Source: Mycobacterium intracellulare ATCC 13950 (GTDB lineage Bacteria; Actinomycetota; Actinomycetes; Mycobacteriales; Mycobacteriaceae). From it: a DNA stretch of 64,000 nt. The translations under genes and the position numbers were made by a program. Shown piece by piece: positions 22,901-34,729 of this stretch; the stretch's first letter is position 1, and each line of letters begins with the position of its first letter. Location of the stretch: positions 3,286,001-3,350,000 of the forward strand of contig NC_016946.1 of assembly GCF_000277125.1 (NCBI RefSeq), written 5' to 3'. The notes below the pieces were generated by a model. The model did not search any database. It was not told where the DNA came from and saw nothing but the letters and a program-made list of their open reading frames with translations.

Positions 22901-25900
22901 AACGGCAGCACGTCGAGCACCACCACCGCGGACGGGACCATGTAGCCGGGCAGCCGTTCGCTGAGTTGGGCCCGGGCCTCCGCCGGGTCGGCGGTGCCGG
23001 TCACGTAGCCGACCAGACGCTTGTCGCCGGGACGGTCCTCGCGGGCGATCACCGCGGCGTGCTCGACGCCGTCGAGCGAGGCGAGGGCGGCCTGGATTTC
23101 GCCGAGTTCGATGCGGTAGCCGCGGATCTTGACCTGCTCGTCGGCGCGGCCGATGTACTGCAGTTGCCCGTCGGCGCTCCACCGGACGAGGTCACCGGTG
23201 CGATACATCCTCTGTCCGGGCGCTTCCGCGCCGACGTACGGGCAGGCCACGAATCGGGTGGCCGACAGCCCCGGGCGGCCCACGTAGCCGGTGGCCAATC
23301 CCCCACCGGCGACGTACAACTCGCCGACCACCCCGACCGGCACGGGGCGCAGCCACCCATCGAGCACGAAGAAGGCGAGGTTGCCCAGCGGCACCCCGAT
23401 CGGGCTGACGTTGTTGTCGACGTCGCCGCGAAGGATCTCGCGGAACGACGCGTGCACCGTGGTCTCGGTGATGCCGTACATGTTGATCATCCGCGGCAGG
23501 CCGGGATGGTGATGCAGCCACGTCGACAGCCGGCGCGGCTCCAACGCCTCCCCACCGAACACGACCGTCTGCAACTTCAGCTGCTCACCCAGCTCCGGGG
23601 CCAACGCGTCGGCACTCTGCAACGCGTAGAACGCCGACGGGGTCTGGCTGAGCACGCTGACCTGCTCGCGAACCAGCAAGGCGTGCAGGTCTTCCGCGGA
23701 GCGCACCACCGCGTCGGGCACCATCACGAGGCGCCCGCCGTACAGCAGCGACCCGAAGACCTCCCACACCGAGAAGTCAAACGCCAGCGAGTGACATTGC
23801 GTCCACACCTGGCCCAACCCCAGCTGAGCATCCAGTGTCTCCAGCAGCAACGTGACGTTGCGGTGCGGGATCGCCACGCCCTTGGGCGTTCCCGTCGTGC
23901 CCGAGGTGTAGATGATGTAGGCGATGTTGTCCGGCGCCGGCACCGGCAGGCCGGTCGTGGGCTGGTCGGCCACTATCGGGTCGTCGATGTCGATGATCTG
24001 CCCGGCGAACCCGCCCAACTGCGGCCGCACCTCGGCGGTGGTCACCGCCGCGATCGGCGCGGCGTCACCGAGCACGAATTCGAGGCGCGCCGCGGGCACG
24101 CTCGGGTCGATCGGCACGTAGGCGGCCCCGGTCTTGAGGACGGCGAAGATCGCGATCACCGCTTCGGCCGACCGCGGGATCACCACCGCCACCCGCTGGC
24201 CAGGGCCGGCACCCTGCCCAACGAGCAAGTGCGCCAACCGGTTTGCCGACTCTTCGACCTCGCGGTAGGTGAACGACCGGTCGCCGCAGGTGATCGCGAC
24301 GGCGTCGGCGGCGCGGGCGACCTGGCCGGCGAACAACGCCGGAATCGACTCCTGCCCGGTGGGCCGCTGGGCCAGGACGGCCCGGTTGCCCCACTCGTCC
24401 AGCCGTTCGTGTTCGGCGGGGTCGAGCAGATCGATCGATGAAAGCCGTTGCGCGGGATCGGCGGTCATGGCCGCCATCACGTGGCGCAGCCGTTCGATCA
24501 GCGTTTCGATGGCGGGCGCGTCGAAGACCTCGGTGTCGTACTCGACGCGCAGGCTCAGTTCGTGGCCCGGCGTGGCCACGACCGACAGCGGGTAGTGGTT
24601 GAATTCGCGGCTGCTGAATTCGGTGACGGCCAGCTCTTGGGCGCCCATCATCGCGCCGGCGTCGATCGGGTAGTTCTCGTAGAGGAACAGGGTGTCGAAC
24701 AGCTGGTCGTGCCCGGTGACGCGGTGAATCTCGTTGAGCGCCAAGTGTTCATGCTCAAGGGTCTCGGCGTGGGTGCGTTGCAGCTGCTCGAGCAGGTCGA
24801 CGACGGTGGTCGCGGCGGCGATGTTGGCCCGGACGGGCACGGTGTTGATCAGCAGCCCGACCATGGCGTCGGCGCCGGCCAGCTCGGTGGGCCGGCCTGA
24901 GACGGCGGTGCCGAAGGCGACGTCGTGCTGGCCGGTCAGCCACGTAAGAAGCTGCGCCCACGCGCCCTGCAGCACGGTGCTGATGGTGGTGCGGCTGGAG
25001 CGGGCCAGCTCGCCGAGCGCGCGCGTCGTGTCGGCCGAAACCGCATAGGTGGCAACGGCGCGGCGCCCGATCTTGCCGGGCGGGGCCACCAGGGTGGGGG
25101 CCTCGAACCCGTCGAGCGCCTCGCGCCAGGCCGCTTGGGCGGCGGCGTGGTCCTGGGCGACCAGCCACATCAGGTAGCTGCGGTACGACGGCGGCGCGGG
25201 CAGCCGCTGCCCGTAGTAGCCGGCGAAGACCTCCCGCAGCAGGACCGGCAGCGACCAGCCGTCGATCACGATGTGGTGGATGGTGAACAGCAGCCGATGC
25301 CGGTCGTCGGCGATGCGGATCAATGCGGCCCGGAAGGTGGGTTGGCCCGCCAAATCGCACACGGCGGTGCGTTCGTCGGCGGCCAACTGCTCGAGCTGGT
25401 GGTCCTGGTCCGCGCCGCCGTCCAATTCGACGTAGCGCCAAGCCATTACCGGCTCGGCGGGGATGATCTGCACCGGCTCGCCGAATTCGTCGAAGAAGCG
25501 CGCCACCAGGTTGGGGTGGCGGTTGACGGCGGTCTGCACGGCCTCGCGCAGCCGGTGCTGATCGAGGCTGCCGCTCACGGTGATGCCCAGCTGCACCGCG
25601 TAGAGGTCTTCGAGCTCGGCCGCGAAGCTGGTGTGGAACAACAAACCCTGCTGCACGGGGCTCAGCGGCAGCACGTCGGCGATCTGGTGTTGCCGGCACA
25701 GCTCGTCGATCTGCTGCTGGTCCAGGCGGGCCGGCGCGATGTCGGACGGGGTCAGCCCGCCGCCGCCGGCGCGCACGTGCGCGCAGATGCCGGCCAGGGC
25801 CTCAAACCACAACTGGCTCAACCGGTTTACTTGTTCGTCGGTCAGCGCCAAGGTCGCCCACCGCCAGTTGGCGTGCAGCAGCGGGCCGTCCTCGGTGTCC

Positions 25901-28900
25901 ATGGTGCCGGCGTTGAGTTCCACGGTGTGCGCCAACGGCATCGCCACCGCCGTCGCGACCGCGGCCGACGACAGGCTGTCCTCGCTGACGCGCCACAAGT
26001 CCTCGGAGAGGTCGGCCCCCGCGGCCAGCCGGCCCAGGTAGTTGAACCCGATCACGGGGTCCGGCCCCTGCAGGCCGACCTCGGTGTTCAGATAGCGCAA
26101 CAGCCCATAGGTCAGGCCGTCCGGCAGGGCGCGCAGCTGCTCCTTGGCGTCCTTGATCACCGCGCCCAGCGCGGCGTCCCCCGCGGCCACCTTCGACCAG
26201 CTCAGCCCGCCGGTAATCGACAGCGCCGCAGGGTATTTGGTGGTGAACCAGCCCACCGTGCGGGACAGATCCACGCGGGAAGCGATCTCTTCGTTTCGCC
26301 CGTGCCCTTCGATGTCGATGCCGATCGGCGTCGCGGTCCCCACGGACCCCAGGAACTCCGTGAACGCCAACCCGAATGCGATCAACAGGATGTCCTGCAC
26401 GCCGGCGTGAAACGCCGCCGGCACCTCCCCCAGCAACTGCCGGGTCGTCTCGACGTCCAGCGACGCCGAGAACTGTCCGGCGTTCGCGTAGGTGTCCTCC
26501 GGCCCGGCGGCCGGCAGCGCCGGCGGGGTGGCGACCACCTCCTGCCACGCGCCGGCCTGTTCGAGGACGGCCGGGTCCTTCGCGTGCTCGGCCAGCAGCG
26601 ACGACCACCGGGCGAACGAGGTCCCGGGCGCCTGCAACGCCACCGGTTGGGCGTTGTGATGCTGGACCCAGGCGATGTTGAGGTCCTCGATCAGGGTCCG
26701 CCACGACACACCGTCGACCGCCAAGTGATGAATGATCAACGCCAATTGGCTTGTCGCACTTGCCCATACCGCGCTCACCATGACCCCCTCGGCCACGTTG
26801 AGCCGGGAACGGGCCTCGACCAGGTCCGCGTCGGAGAGCGTGTCGACCGTGCGCAGGCAGTCACCGGCCTGCACCGACCCGGCCTCTGGCGCCTCCAGCG
26901 ACCAGCCGCCGGCGCCGTCGTCCTGCACGCGCAGCCGCAGCATGGGATGGCGATCGAGCAGGGCCTGCAGCACCACCGCCACGTCGTCGGCGCTCACACC
27001 CGCGGGCGCCGCCAGCACCATGGTCTGGTTGAACTCGTCGATCGGGCCGTCGATGGTCTGCAGCCACCGCATGATGGGGGTGGCCACCACGGGGCCGATC
27101 CCCTCGTCGGCCGCACCGAGGTCGCCGTCGACCGCCACCTCGGACACCCGCGCCAGCCGCGCCACGGTCTGCTCGACGAAGACGTCCCGGGGGCGGCAGA
27201 TGACGCCGGCCGCCCGCGCGCGGGACACCACCTGCATCGACAGGATGCTGTCGCCGCCGAGGTCGAAGAACGAGTCGTCCACGCCGACGCGCTCCACGCC
27301 CAGCACCTGGGCGTAGATGTCGGCCAGGATCTCCTCGATCGCGTCGGCCGGGGCCCGGTATTCGCTCGCGGTGTATTCCGGCGAGGGCAGGGCGCGCTTG
27401 TCGAGCTTGCCGTTGCCGGTCAGCGGCAGCGCGTCGAGCACCATCACCGCGGTCGGCACCATGTACGGCGGAAGCTTCTCGGCCAGTTGGGCGCGCAGCG
27501 CCGCGGGGTCGGCGGTGCCGGTGACGTAGCCGACGAGGCGCTTGTCGCCGGGGCGGTCCTCGCGGGCGATCACCGCGGCCTGGTCCACGCCGTCGAGCCC
27601 GGCCAAGACCGCCTGGATTTCGCCGAGTTCGATGCGGTAGCCGCGAATCTTGACCTGCTCGTCGGCGCGGCCCAGGTATTGCAGCTGCCCGTCGGGACCC
27701 CAGCACACCAGGTCCCCGGTGCGGTACATGCGTGCCCCGGGGCCGCCGAAGGGGTTGGCCACGAACCGCGACGCCGTCAGGCCGGGCCGGCGCACGTAGC
27801 CGTGCCCGACGCCGCGACCCGCCAGGTACAACTCGCCGACCACACCGGCGGGCACCGGCTGCAGCCACTTGTCGAGCACGAACATCGCCGCCCCGGCTAT
27901 CGGGGAGCCGATCGGGACCACCGGCGAGCCGGGCGTCAGTGGCGTGCTGATCGACGCGCAGACCGTGGTCTCGGTCGGGCCGTAGGCATCGATCATCACC
28001 CGGCCGGGGGCCGCCCACCGGTCGACGACGTCGGTGGGGCAGGCCTCGCCGGCTACCACCAGCGCCGTGGACTCCAGGCCCTCGGCGGGCAGCATCGCGA
28101 CCGCCGACGGCGTCTGGGTCAGCACGCTGACTTTCTCCGCGACCAGCAGGTCGTGGAAATCCTGCGGGGAGGACGCCACCGATTCGGGCACCACCAGCAG
28201 CCGCCTGCCGCGCAGCAGCGCGCCGAAGATCTCCCACACCGAGAAGTCGAAGGACGAGGAGTGGCTTTGCGTCCAGACATTTCCGGGCGGCAGGGCGGCG
28301 TCGAGCGACTCGGTCAACCACGTGACGTTCAGATGAGGGATGGCGACGCCTTTGGGGGTCCCCGTCGTTCCGGACGTATAGATGATGTAGGCGACGTTCT
28401 CGGGGGCCGGGTTCGGCAGCGCGGTGCTGGGCTGGCTGTCGACGGCGGGGTCGTGCACATCGACGACGAAAACGTCATGGCCCTCCAGCCGCGGGCGCAG
28501 TTCCGCCGTGGTGATCACCGCGCTGGGCGCGGCATCGGAGAGCACGAAGTCCATCCGCGACGACGCGTGCGCAGGGTCGATCGGCACGTAGGCCGCCCCG
28601 GTCTTGAGCACCGCCAGCATCGAAACGATGGCGTCCGCGCAGCGGGGGAACAGCACCGCCACGCAGTCGCCGGGGCCCACGCCGTGGCCGGCGAGCAGGT
28701 GCCCCAAGCGGTTCGACGCCTCGTCGAGCTCGGCGTAGGTCAGCGAGTGGTCGCCGAATGTCACGGCCGGCGCCTCGGGGGTGCGCTGCACGTGCTCGGC
28801 GAACGCGGCCGGAATCGACACCGGGGGCGGCGCGGGCTCGGCCAATGCCGGCCGGTTGCTCCACCGGTCGATGAGCGCGGGCTCGTCGGGCGTCAGCAGC

Positions 28901-30183
28901 TCGATCGACGACAGCGGCCGCTCGGGGTCGGCGGTCATGGCCGCCAGGATCTGCTGCAGCCGTCCCGCCAGGTCGGCGACGCCGAAGCCGGCGAACGGTT
29001 GGCCCGGGCCCGCGGTGCTGAGGAAGAGCTGGTCACCGGCGCCGAGGAAGAACAACCCGAAGTGCCCGACCGGCCCGTGGTTGGTGTACGACGCCGTCGC
29101 CGGCGAGCCGGCCAGGTCCAGGGTCAGCCTCATCGGTAGGAAATTGATGCCCACCCGGTTCGGCGCCTGCCGCAGGCCGTCGCCCTCGAGGGTGTGCGCG
29201 GGAAAACGTTGATGCTTCAGCAGTTCGCGGATCCGCTTGTCGACGTGCTTGCAGAAGTCGGCGACCGTCGTCTGCGGTTCCGTCGACAGGACCAGCGGCA
29301 CGACACCGGCCAGCATCGCCGGAAGCGTCTTCGACTCCGGAGTCACCCGCCGGCTGACCGGGAAGTCCAGCGCCACCTCGGAGCCGCTGCCCGACCATCC
29401 GCGCACCAACAGCGCGCACGCGGCGGTGGTGACCGAAAACCGGCGGATGGCCAGCTTCTTGGACAGCTCCTTGATCCGGTTGACGACCGAGGGGTCCAAC
29501 TGGACCGACGCGGACGGCGAGTAATGGTCTTGCTCGGTGCCCGCATCAGGGAGCCGGTCGACCGGTCCGCTCTCCGGCGGAAGGTGCTCGCTCCAATAGG
29601 CCTTGTCTTCGAGGTAATCCTCGGAAGCCTCGTACTCGGACTCGAGGTCGACCAGGTCCTGCGCAGAACCGAAGTAGGCGTCGGGAATTGGCTTTCCCGC
29701 CACCATCGCGGAATAAATGGTTGCGACCCGGCGGCAGACCAAGGCCATGCCCAAACCGTCGATCGCAATGTGGTGGCAGCAACCAAACAAATAGAATTCC
29801 TCGTGCCCCGTTTGAAAGAGCACGAATTTGAACATCTGGCCGTTCAACGGCATCGGCGTGCGCTGAATGGCGGATGACATCTCGCGGGCATCCTGCACCG
29901 GATCCGCCGCGCCCCTCAGGTCATGGAACTCGAGCTCGACGTGCGGGTAGTCGATCGGCTTCTGGACCACCTGGCCGTCGACCTCGAAGAACGAGACCCG
30001 GCCCGATTCGGCCTCGCCGACCGTCTGGGTGAGTGCCTGCTGAAACTGATCGCGATGGACCGGGCCGTCGATTTTGACCAGGAGGCCGAGCTGCCACTGG
30101 GTGCCGGCGAAGCCGGCTTCTTGGGATAGCCAGATGTCGAGCTGACCCCGTGTCAGTGGCAGCGTTCGATCATCCCTCGCCAT
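19912..30183 (-). CDS. mps1: GPL peptide synthetase Mps1 (C-A-T-E-C-A-T-E-C)
   Basis: An NRPS of about 3,423 residues that starts the GPL lipopeptide. Domains: starter C (HHIAIDG ~136), A1 (~598), T1 (~977), E1 (HHLAVDG ~1150), C2 (HHIVIDG ~1637), A2 (~2090), T2 (~2485), E2 (~2660) and a final C3 (HHIVLDG ~3143) that acts with the A domain of Mps2. The A1 signature reads DFWTVAAVCK, close to the Phe code; A2 reads DFWSVGMVHK, close to the Thr code. With the two E domains this fits D-Phe and D-allo-Thr. ATG 30183 follows GGGGGAG and is preferred; an upstream in-frame GTG at 30207 would add 8 residues. It lies 44 bp after mbtH and overlaps mps2 by 4 bp, so the three genes form one operon. Confidence 0.95.
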   Translation of the reverse strand: MARDDRTLPLTRGQLDIWLSQEAGFAGTQWQLGLLVKIDGPVHRDQFQQALTQTVGEAESGRVSFFEVDGQVVQKPIDYPHVELEFHDLRGAADPVQDAREMSSAIQRTPMPLNGQMFKFVLFQTGHEEFYLFGCCHHIAIDGLGMALVCRRVATIYSAMVAGKPIPDAYFGSAQDLVDLESEYEASEDYLEDKAYWSEHLPPESGPVDRLPDAGTEQDHYSPSASVQLDPSVVNRIKELSKKLAIRRFSVTTAACALLVRGWSGSGSEVALDFPVSRRVTPESKTLPAMLAGVVPLVLSTEPQTTVADFCKHVDKRIRELLKHQRFPAHTLEGDGLRQAPNRVGINFLPMRLTLDLAGSPATASYTNHGPVGHFGLFFLGAGDQLFLSTAGPGQPFAGFGVADLAGRLQQILAAMTADPERPLSSIELLTPDEPALIDRWSNRPALAEPAPPPVSIPAAFAEHVQRTPEAPAVTFGDHSLTYAELDEASNRLGHLLAGHGVGPGDCVAVLFPRCADAIVSMLAVLKTGAAYVPIDPAHASSRMDFVLSDAAPSAVITTAELRPRLEGHDVFVVDVHDPAVDSQPSTALPNPAPENVAYIIYTSGTTGTPKGVAIPHLNVTWLTESLDAALPPGNVWTQSHSSSFDFSVWEIFGALLRGRRLLVVPESVASSPQDFHDLLVAEKVSVLTQTPSAVAMLPAEGLESTALVVAGEACPTDVVDRWAAPGRVMIDAYGPTETTVCASISTPLTPGSPVVPIGSPIAGAAMFVLDKWLQPVPAGVVGELYLAGRGVGHGYVRRPGLTASRFVANPFGGPGARMYRTGDLVCWGPDGQLQYLGRADEQVKIRGYRIELGEIQAVLAGLDGVDQAAVIAREDRPGDKRLVGYVTGTADPAALRAQLAEKLPPYMVPTAVMVLDALPLTGNGKLDKRALPSPEYTASEYRAPADAIEEILADIYAQVLGVERVGVDDSFFDLGGDSILSMQVVSRARAAGVICRPRDVFVEQTVARLARVSEVAVDGDLGAADEGIGPVVATPIMRWLQTIDGPIDEFNQTMVLAAPAGVSADDVAVVLQALLDRHPMLRLRVQDDGAGGWSLEAPEAGSVQAGDCLRTVDTLSDADLVEARSRLNVAEGVMVSAVWASATSQLALIIHHLAVDGVSWRTLIEDLNIAWVQHHNAQPVALQAPGTSFARWSSLLAEHAKDPAVLEQAGAWQEVVATPPALPAAGPEDTYANAGQFSASLDVETTRQLLGEVPAAFHAGVQDILLIAFGLAFTEFLGSVGTATPIGIDIEGHGRNEEIASRVDLSRTVGWFTTKYPAALSITGGLSWSKVAAGDAALGAVIKDAKEQLRALPDGLTYGLLRYLNTEVGLQGPDPVIGFNYLGRLAAGADLSEDLWRVSEDSLSSAAVATAVAMPLAHTVELNAGTMDTEDGPLLHANWRWATLALTDEQVNRLSQLWFEALAGICAHVRAGGGGLTPSDIAPARLDQQQIDELCRQHQIADVLPLSPVQQGLLFHTSFAAELEDLYAVQLGITVSGSLDQHRLREAVQTAVNRHPNLVARFFDEFGEPVQIIPAEPVMAWRYVELDGGADQDHQLEQLAADERTAVCDLAGQPTFRAALIRIADDRHRLLFTIHHIVIDGWSLPVLLREVFAGYYGQRLPAPPSYRSYLMWLVAQDHAAAQAAWREALDGFEAPTLVAPPGKIGRRAVATYAVSADTTRALGELARSSRTTISTVLQGAWAQLLTWLTGQHDVAFGTAVSGRPTELAGADAMVGLLINTVPVRANIAAATTVVDLLEQLQRTHAETLEHEHLALNEIHRVTGHDQLFDTLFLYENYPIDAGAMMGAQELAVTEFSSREFNHYPLSVVATPGHELSLRVEYDTEVFDAPAIETLIERLRHVMAAMTADPAQRLSSIDLLDPAEHERLDEWGNRAVLAQRPTGQESIPALFAGQVARAADAVAITCGDRSFTYREVEESANRLAHLLVGQGAGPGQRVAVVIPRSAEAVIAIFAVLKTGAAYVPIDPSVPAARLEFVLGDAAPIAAVTTAEVRPQLGGFAGQIIDIDDPIVADQPTTGLPVPAPDNIAYIIYTSGTTGTPKGVAIPHRNVTLLLETLDAQLGLGQVWTQCHSLAFDFSVWEVFGSLLYGGRLVMVPDAVVRSAEDLHALLVREQVSVLSQTPSAFYALQSADALAPELGEQLKLQTVVFGGEALEPRRLSTWLHHHPGLPRMINMYGITETTVHASFREILRGDVDNNVSPIGVPLGNLAFFVLDGWLRPVPVGVVGELYVAGGGLATGYVGRPGLSATRFVACPYVGAEAPGQRMYRTGDLVRWSADGQLQYIGRADEQVKIRGYRIELGEIQAALASLDGVEHAAVIAREDRPGDKRLVGYVTGTADPAEARAQLSERLPGYMVPSAVVVLDVLPLTVNGKLDTRALPAPEYSDVDRYRAPASAIEEILAGIYAQVLGVERVGVDDSFFDLGGDSILSMQVVARARAAGVVCRPRDVFTEQTVARLARVATIASPEDDVVDEGIGPVVATPIMRWLQNMDGPVEQFNQTMVLAVPADVTADDVPVVLQALLDRHAMLRVRVEDDGVGGWSFEVPEPGSVQAGDVLETVDELSEAALVEARSRLNLADGLLVSAVWASATSQLALIVHHLAVDGVSWRTLIEDLNIAWAQHHSGQPVALPAGGTSFARWSSLLDEHARRPEVVERAEEWRQVAAIPAVLPAAQPEDTYATAGQLSASLDVETTRLLLGEVPAAFHAGVQDILLIAFGLAWTQFMGTGAPIAIDVEGHGRSEELGPQVDLSRTVGWFTAKYPVSLRVGGLSWGQVIGGDAALGPVIKDAKEQLRGLPDGLTYGLLRYLNPDVDLGDSDPAISFNYLGRLGGGAADLSPDLWQLSEDSFALAGAAGAVALPLPHTVELNAGTMDTADGPHLQANWTWARSALDEKQIGKLSELWFDALAGICAHVRDGGGGLTPSDIAPARLTQRDIDELQQQHRVADVLPLTPLQQGLLFHTGTAQGAQGSEDLYAVQLDISVSGAIDPERLRDAVQTVVTRHPNVVAHFSEDFGEPVQVLSADPELAWQYVELDAGGDQDHRIEELSAAERVAVCDLAGKPPFRGTLIRTGDDTYRFVLTNHHIVLDGWSKPVLLQEIFASYFGVRLPAPVPYRSFITWLSEQDRAAAQAAWREVLAGFDTPTLVGPSGRMGLGPRGVAEFHVSAETSRLLGELARSCRTTVSTVLQAAWAQLLMWLTGQHDVVFGTAVSGRPTDLAGSESMVGLLINTVPVRATIGAETTIADLLDQLQQAYTRTLDHQHLALNEIHRVTGHDQIFDTMFVYENYPIDTAALSAVDELTIRGFTNREYNHYPLSVQAVPGHEIGLRVEFDTDVFGEARIEKLVERFKRVLEAMTVDLEEQS
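23252..23679. repeat. Near-identical A-domain segment, copy in mps1
   Basis: This stretch of mps1 module 2 is nearly base-for-base identical to 6085-6512 in the extra NRPS, at a constant offset of 17,167 bases. It covers the specificity region of the Thr-type A domain (A4 to A8). Differences are scattered single bases. Sequence on both sides is more diverged, although shorter near-identical blocks occur at 22781-22930 and 23876-24050. Confidence 0.8.
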
Positions 30184-30227
30184 CGACTCCCCCAAGTCTC
30201 CACCCACCCGCCCCGTACCCCGGCTGG

Positions 30228-30458
30228 TTACTGGTCAAAACCCCGACCCGTTGCGAGCTTGTCCCGCAGGCTCTTCGGCCTGATGTCGGGCCAATGTTGC
30301 TCGATGTACTCCAAACACGCAGCTCGGTCGGCTTCCCCGTGTACCACTCGCCAACCCGCTGGAACATCGGCGAAGGCCGGCCACAAGCTGTGTTGCTCCT
30401 CGTCGTTCACCAGGACGAAAAAGCTGCCGTTGTCGTCGTCGAATGGATTGATGCTCAC
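30228..30458 (-). CDS. mbtH: MbtH-like NRPS accessory protein
   Basis: A 76-residue protein of the MbtH family, which binds and activates NRPS adenylation domains. It begins [19 protein letters not shown] and carries the family tryptophans (SLWPAF, PAGW, HWPDIRP). GTG at 30458-30456 is chosen because GGAG lies 4 bases upstream and the family normally starts at this point; an upstream frame from 30500 would add an atypical tail. It is the first gene of the mbtH-mps1-mps2 operon and presumably serves Mps1 and Mps2, possibly also the extra NRPS. Confidence 0.95.
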   Translation of the reverse strand: MSINPFDDDNGSFFVLVNDEEQHSLWPAFADVPAGWRVVHGEADRAACLEYIEQHWPDIRPKSLRDKLATGRGFDQ

Positions 30459-31142
30459 AATTCTCCAGATAGATAGTGGACATGAGTGGAACAGGTCCAA
30501 ACCATAGTGGAGGGCAACACTGCCCGTCGGCGGTTTGGGGAAAGTTCCTGGTGTGGCCGAGAAGGTCTTGGCGCCACCGAATGATTGGTGTGCGAAGGGG
30601 CCCCGATGCCCCTGAATTCGCTCCAGTGACCTGCATCAATGGCGGTTGGTGCGAAATATCGCTATTGGGGCAGGCACGTCCTTCAGGCCGATGAAGTTTT
30701 TGTGCTCGTCGACACACATCCTAGCCGAACGCGTGACGGCCGCGAAAATCACCCGGAGGCGGAGCTGCCGCCTCCCGGCAGGGCATGTTGAACCCTCCCG
30801 GCCGGTGACACGTGAGGACTGCTGTGCTTAGGTGGTTGCGCGGCGCTGGCGACCGCTACCCGGGGCGGAGGGGTCAGCAAAACGCCGTTTACGCAGGTGG
30901 AATCGGTCACGATCCCGTATCGCGTTGCCAAAGCACTGATACGGAAGCGACGGGCGTGGTTTACTCATCAAGACCTGGTCGCGTTCCCCGGGGGCGGGGC
31001 TCGCATGAGGTAACGGAGACACGACTGGTCGGCGACGTACACCGCATCAAGGCGCCGCAGTCTGGCGTGTTGCTACCGGTCTGTAGTTGCATGTTCGGGT
31101 GGCGGAGCCCGCGCGGACATGAAGACGGCTGAAGGGGGTGCA
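30459..31142. promoter_or_regulatory. Divergent intergenic region between the mbtH and mmpS operons
   Basis: About 680 bases separate the divergent starts of the NRPS operon and the export operon, so it must hold both promoters. A TATGGT hexamer on the minus strand (about 30512-30517) fits a TANNNT -10 element for mbtH, but no good -35 pairs with it. Several short open frames on both strands have no recognisable domain and I do not call them genes. GPL expression is known to depend on this type of promoter region in other mycobacteria; no IS element is present here. Confidence 0.5.
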
Positions 31143-31745
31143 GTGGTCGAATCCGACGTGCGGGCCCGGCCCGACAACACCATCGCGGAAGGACGAGAAA
31201 TTAGCCAACCGTCTGGCCGGAGACGCGGTTTCTTGGGCTTTGCTCGCCGATCTTCGCCTGAAACCACACAGCAAACTGGCCGTCAAACGAATCGATCCCA
31301 AAAGAGTGCCGCAGTTCTCAGCCTGCTGAAGCGGCTGTGGATCCCGTTGGTGATCGTGGCGGTGGTTATTGCCGGGGGCATGACCGTTTCGCGGTTGCAC
31401 GGCGTTTTCGGTTCCGAGCACCGCCCGTCGTACGCCGAATCACGGCAGCAGGACACCAAACCGTTCAACCCCAAGCACGTGAAATACGAGGTCTTCGGTC
31501 CGGCGGGGACGATGGCCGACATCAGCTACTTTGACGCCAACGGCGAGCCGAACCACATCACCGGCATCGTGCTGCCGTGGACGTTCGACATCTCGACCAC
31601 GTTGCCGTCAATCGTGGGAAACGTAGTGGCGCAGGGCAATAGCGACACTCTTGGCTGCCGCATCGTGGTGGACGGCGTTGTCAAGACCGAGAGGATCTCG
31701 CACCAATTGAACGCATTCACCTACTGCGTGTTGACGGCCACATGA
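31143..31745 (+). CDS. mmpS4: MmpS-family membrane protein, GPL export
   Basis: A 200-residue MmpS protein, the periplasmic partner of MmpL transporters. It has a basic, Ser/Gln-rich N-terminal tail of about 60 residues, one membrane helix ([13 protein letters not shown]) and a C-terminal beta domain with a cysteine pair (TLGCRI, FTYC) and the MmpS pattern [22 protein letters not shown] 31143 is preferred because GAAGGGGG lies just upstream; an in-frame ATG at 31119 has no such site. The N-terminal tail makes it longer than the usual ~140-residue MmpS. Its stop overlaps the mmpL4a start (ATGA). Confidence 0.9.
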   Translation: MVESDVRARPDNTIAEGREISQPSGRRRGFLGFARRSSPETTQQTGRQTNRSQKSAAVLSLLKRLWIPLVIVAVVIAGGMTVSRLHGVFGSEHRPSYAESRQQDTKPFNPKHVKYEVFGPAGTMADISYFDANGEPNHITGIVLPWTFDISTTLPSIVGNVVAQGNSDTLGCRIVVDGVVKTERISHQLNAFTYCVLTAT

Positions 31746-34636
31746 GCACCGAGCAATTGGAGACCCAGCAGCCAGCCGCGCGATCACGGGTGGCGCGGAT
31801 CATCCACCGGTTGTCGGTGCCCATCATCTTGGGTTGGCTTGGCATCGCGGTCCTCATCAGCGTCGCCGTCCCTTCACTGGAGCAGGTTTCGGCTGAGCAT
31901 GCGGTATCGCTAAGTCCTTTGGGCGCACCGTCGTTCAAGGCGATGGAGCGGCTGGGCGAGGATTTCAAGGAAACCAATACCGGCGCCATGGCCATGGTCC
32001 TGTTGGAGGGTCAACAGCAACTGGGCGACGACGCGCACACGTATTACACGCGTTTGGTTCGCCAGTTGGAGGCCGATCACACGCACGTGCAGCACGTCCA
32101 GGATTTCTGGGGCGACCCGCTTACCCGCGGCGCCGCGCAAAGCCAGGACGGCAAGGCCGCATACGTTCAGGTGAACCTGAACGGCAACGCGGGCGCGGCC
32201 GCGGGCGACGAATCTGTGGCCGCAGTTAGAAAGATCGTGCAGGAGGCTTCTCCCCCGCCCGGGCTCAAGGTCTACGTCACCGGTCCCGCGGCCATCGTCG
32301 CGGACATGAACGCCGCCGGCGCGAAGACGGTCGCGCTGGTGACTTTGGCCAGCCTTTGCGTGATTTTCCTGACGTTGCTGATCGTTTATCGATCGATTGT
32401 CACCGTCATCCTTCTGTTGCTCATCGTCGGCCTGGAATTGCAGATCGCGCGCGGTATGGTCGCGCTTCTCGGCCATCTCGGGCTGGTCGGCCTTACCACC
32501 TTTGCCGTCAACTTGTTGGTCGCGGCGGTCATCGCGACGGGAACCGATTACGGCATTTTCTTCGTCGGCCGATATCAAGAGGCTCGGCAGGCCGGCGAAA
32601 GTCGCGAAGACGCCTTCTACACCACATTCGCCGGGGTCGCGAAGGTTGTGTTGGCCTCCGGCTTGACCATCGCCGGCGCGGTGCTCTGCCTCAGCTTCAC
32701 CCGTCTGCCCTTTTTCCAACCGCTCGGTATCCCTTGCGCGGTCGGCATAGCGGTTGCGGTGCTAATTGCGCTGACGCTGGGGCCGGCGCTGCTGGCAGCC
32801 GGAGCCCGGTTCGGCCTGTTCGAGCCTCGGCGGGCGGTCTCGGCCCGCCGGTGGCGACGGATCGGCACGGCCATCGTCCGGTGGCCGGCACCCATTCTGG
32901 TTGCATCGTTGGCCGTTGCGCTGATCGGCCTGTTGGCCTTGCCGAATTACCACCCGAGCTACGACGACCAGAAATTCATTCCGCAAAGCATTCCCGCCAA
33001 TGTGGGGTACGCCGCGGCGGCGCGGCACTTTCCGGGCCAGCGAATGCAGATGCCCGAGATTCTGTTGGTCGAGACCGATCACGATTTGCGCAATCCGACC
33101 GATATGTTGGTGATCAACAAACTCGCCAAGGCCGTGCTTGCTGTCCCGGGTATTGCCACGGTGCAGACCGTTACCCGCCCCGAAGGTGTGCCCCTGCAAC
33201 ACACCACGATTCCGTGGATCATCAGCATGGGTCAGGCCAGCCAGATGCAGAACATGGCCTTTCAAAAAGACCGCATGAACGACATGCTCGTCCAGGCCAA
33301 CGAGCTGGGAAAAATGATCGGCATCATGCAGCACATGCTGGGTCTGATGAAAGAGCTCGTCGCCACCACTCACCACATGGTCCAGACGACGCATGAAATG
33401 CAGGACATCACGTCGGAACTACGCGATCATATTTCGGATTTCGAGGATTTCTGGCGGCCCCTACGCAACTACTTCTATTGGGAAAAACACTGCTACGACA
33501 TTCCGATCTGCTTCTCGCTGAGATCGATTTTCGACACGCTCGACGGCGTGGACTTGATCAGCGACAAGCTGCAGGAGATGGTGAAAAACCTCGATCAGCT
33601 CGACGCGATCCTGCCGCAGCTGGTCATGCAGATCCCGCCCATGATCGAAACCATGTCCGGCATGCGCAGCATGATGCTGACCATGCACAGCACCATGTCC
33701 GGGGTCATGGGTCAGATGGATTCGAGCGCCAAGGATCCGAGCGTCATGGGGCAGGCATTCGATGCCTCCAGAAACGACGATTCCTTCTACCTCCCGCCGG
33801 GGATCATCAACGGCTCCGACGCCTTCAAACGGGTCGAGAAGGTGTTCATGTCGCCGGACGGGAAGGACTTCCGTCTGCTCATCTCGCAGCGGGGTGATCC
33901 GGCGACACCCGAGGGCCTCTCGCGGGTGGAACAGATCAAGACGGCGGCCGAAGAATCGCTCAAGGGGACCCCCCTCGAAAACGCCAAGATCTACCTCACC
34001 GGCACGGCGGCGATCACCAAAGATTTGGTGGACGGGTCCAAGTTCGACCTCCTGATCGCCGGCGTCTCCGCGCTCTGCCTCATTTTCATCATCATGCTGA
34101 TCATGACGCGAAGTTTTATCGCCGCCATGGTGATCGTCGGCACGGTTTTGCTGTCCCTCGGCGCGTCCTTCGGGCTATCCGTATTGGTCTGGCAGTACCT
34201 CCTGGGCATGCAGTTGCACTGGACGGTGCTGTCCACCTCGGTGATCGTGCTGTTGGCGGTCGGCTCCGACTACAACCTGCTACTGGTCTCCCGTATGAAG
34301 GAGGAATTGTCCGCCGGGATCCACACCGGCATCATTCGCGCCATGGGCGGCACCGGCAAGGTCGTGACGAACGCCGGCCTGGTGTTCGCGTTCACCATGG
34401 CCTCAATGGTGGTCAGCGACCTGCGCAGCATCGCCCAATTGGGCACCACGATCGGTTTGGGACTGTTGTTCGACACGTTGGTGGTGCGTGCGTTCATGAC
34501 GCCCTCTGTGGCTGCGTTGCTGGGACGTTGGTTCTGGTGGCCACAGCTGGTGCGTCCCCGCCCCGCCAGCACGATGCTGCGGCCCACGGGGCCTCGTCCG
34601 TTGGTGCGTTCGTTGCTGCTGAAGCAGTCGCAGTAA
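31742..34636 (+). CDS. mmpL4a: MmpL-family RND transporter, GPL export (copy a)
   Basis: A 964-residue MmpL transporter. A first membrane helix near residue 25 is followed by a periplasmic domain, TM2-6, a second periplasmic domain and TM7-12. The Asp-Tyr pairs expected for proton relay are in GTDYGIFF (TM4) and GSDYNLLL (TM10). A Met- and Gln-rich helical segment at about residues 500-660, with the pair HCYDIPIC, is the coiled-coil insertion typical of the MmpL4/5 group. In GPL producers both MmpL4a and MmpL4b are needed to bring GPL to the surface. It is translationally coupled to mmpS. Confidence 0.93.
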   Translation: MSTEQLETQQPAARSRVARIIHRLSVPIILGWLGIAVLISVAVPSLEQVSAEHAVSLSPLGAPSFKAMERLGEDFKETNTGAMAMVLLEGQQQLGDDAHTYYTRLVRQLEADHTHVQHVQDFWGDPLTRGAAQSQDGKAAYVQVNLNGNAGAAAGDESVAAVRKIVQEASPPPGLKVYVTGPAAIVADMNAAGAKTVALVTLASLCVIFLTLLIVYRSIVTVILLLLIVGLELQIARGMVALLGHLGLVGLTTFAVNLLVAAVIATGTDYGIFFVGRYQEARQAGESREDAFYTTFAGVAKVVLASGLTIAGAVLCLSFTRLPFFQPLGIPCAVGIAVAVLIALTLGPALLAAGARFGLFEPRRAVSARRWRRIGTAIVRWPAPILVASLAVALIGLLALPNYHPSYDDQKFIPQSIPANVGYAAAARHFPGQRMQMPEILLVETDHDLRNPTDMLVINKLAKAVLAVPGIATVQTVTRPEGVPLQHTTIPWIISMGQASQMQNMAFQKDRMNDMLVQANELGKMIGIMQHMLGLMKELVATTHHMVQTTHEMQDITSELRDHISDFEDFWRPLRNYFYWEKHCYDIPICFSLRSIFDTLDGVDLISDKLQEMVKNLDQLDAILPQLVMQIPPMIETMSGMRSMMLTMHSTMSGVMGQMDSSAKDPSVMGQAFDASRNDDSFYLPPGIINGSDAFKRVEKVFMSPDGKDFRLLISQRGDPATPEGLSRVEQIKTAAEESLKGTPLENAKIYLTGTAAITKDLVDGSKFDLLIAGVSALCLIFIIMLIMTRSFIAAMVIVGTVLLSLGASFGLSVLVWQYLLGMQLHWTVLSTSVIVLLAVGSDYNLLLVSRMKEELSAGIHTGIIRAMGGTGKVVTNAGLVFAFTMASMVVSDLRSIAQLGTTIGLGLLFDTLVVRAFMTPSVAALLGRWFWWPQLVRPRPASTMLRPTGPRPLVRSLLLKQSQ

Positions 34637-34657
34637 GTGGCGGCTTTCCACTTCAGG

Positions 34658-34729
34658 ATGGGAACAGCAACCGTGGGGAACATCGTGACGCAGGGCGATA
34701 GCGCCGCAGACACGCTGGGGGCCGCATGA
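34658..34729 (+). pseudogene. Scar of a second mmpS gene (C-terminal fragment)
   Basis: The short gap between the two mmpL genes contains a 23-codon frame ending in ATGA at the mmpL4b start. Its translation includes [18 protein letters not shown], which matches the [15 protein letters not shown] stretch near the end of the intact MmpS. The ATGA junction copies the mmpS-mmpL4a junction. I infer that mmpS-mmpL was duplicated as a unit and the second mmpS was then almost entirely deleted, leaving the coupling site. Confidence 0.65.

Noticed and set aside
30596..30613. AGGGGC/GCCCCT inverted repeat in the divergent intergenic region
   Set aside because: Only six base pairs in G+C-rich DNA and not placed at a gene end, so chance is likely.
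30476..30831. Short plus-strand frames in the mbtH-mmpS intergenic region
   Set aside because: No domain, no consistent codon bias, and they overlap the expected divergent promoters.
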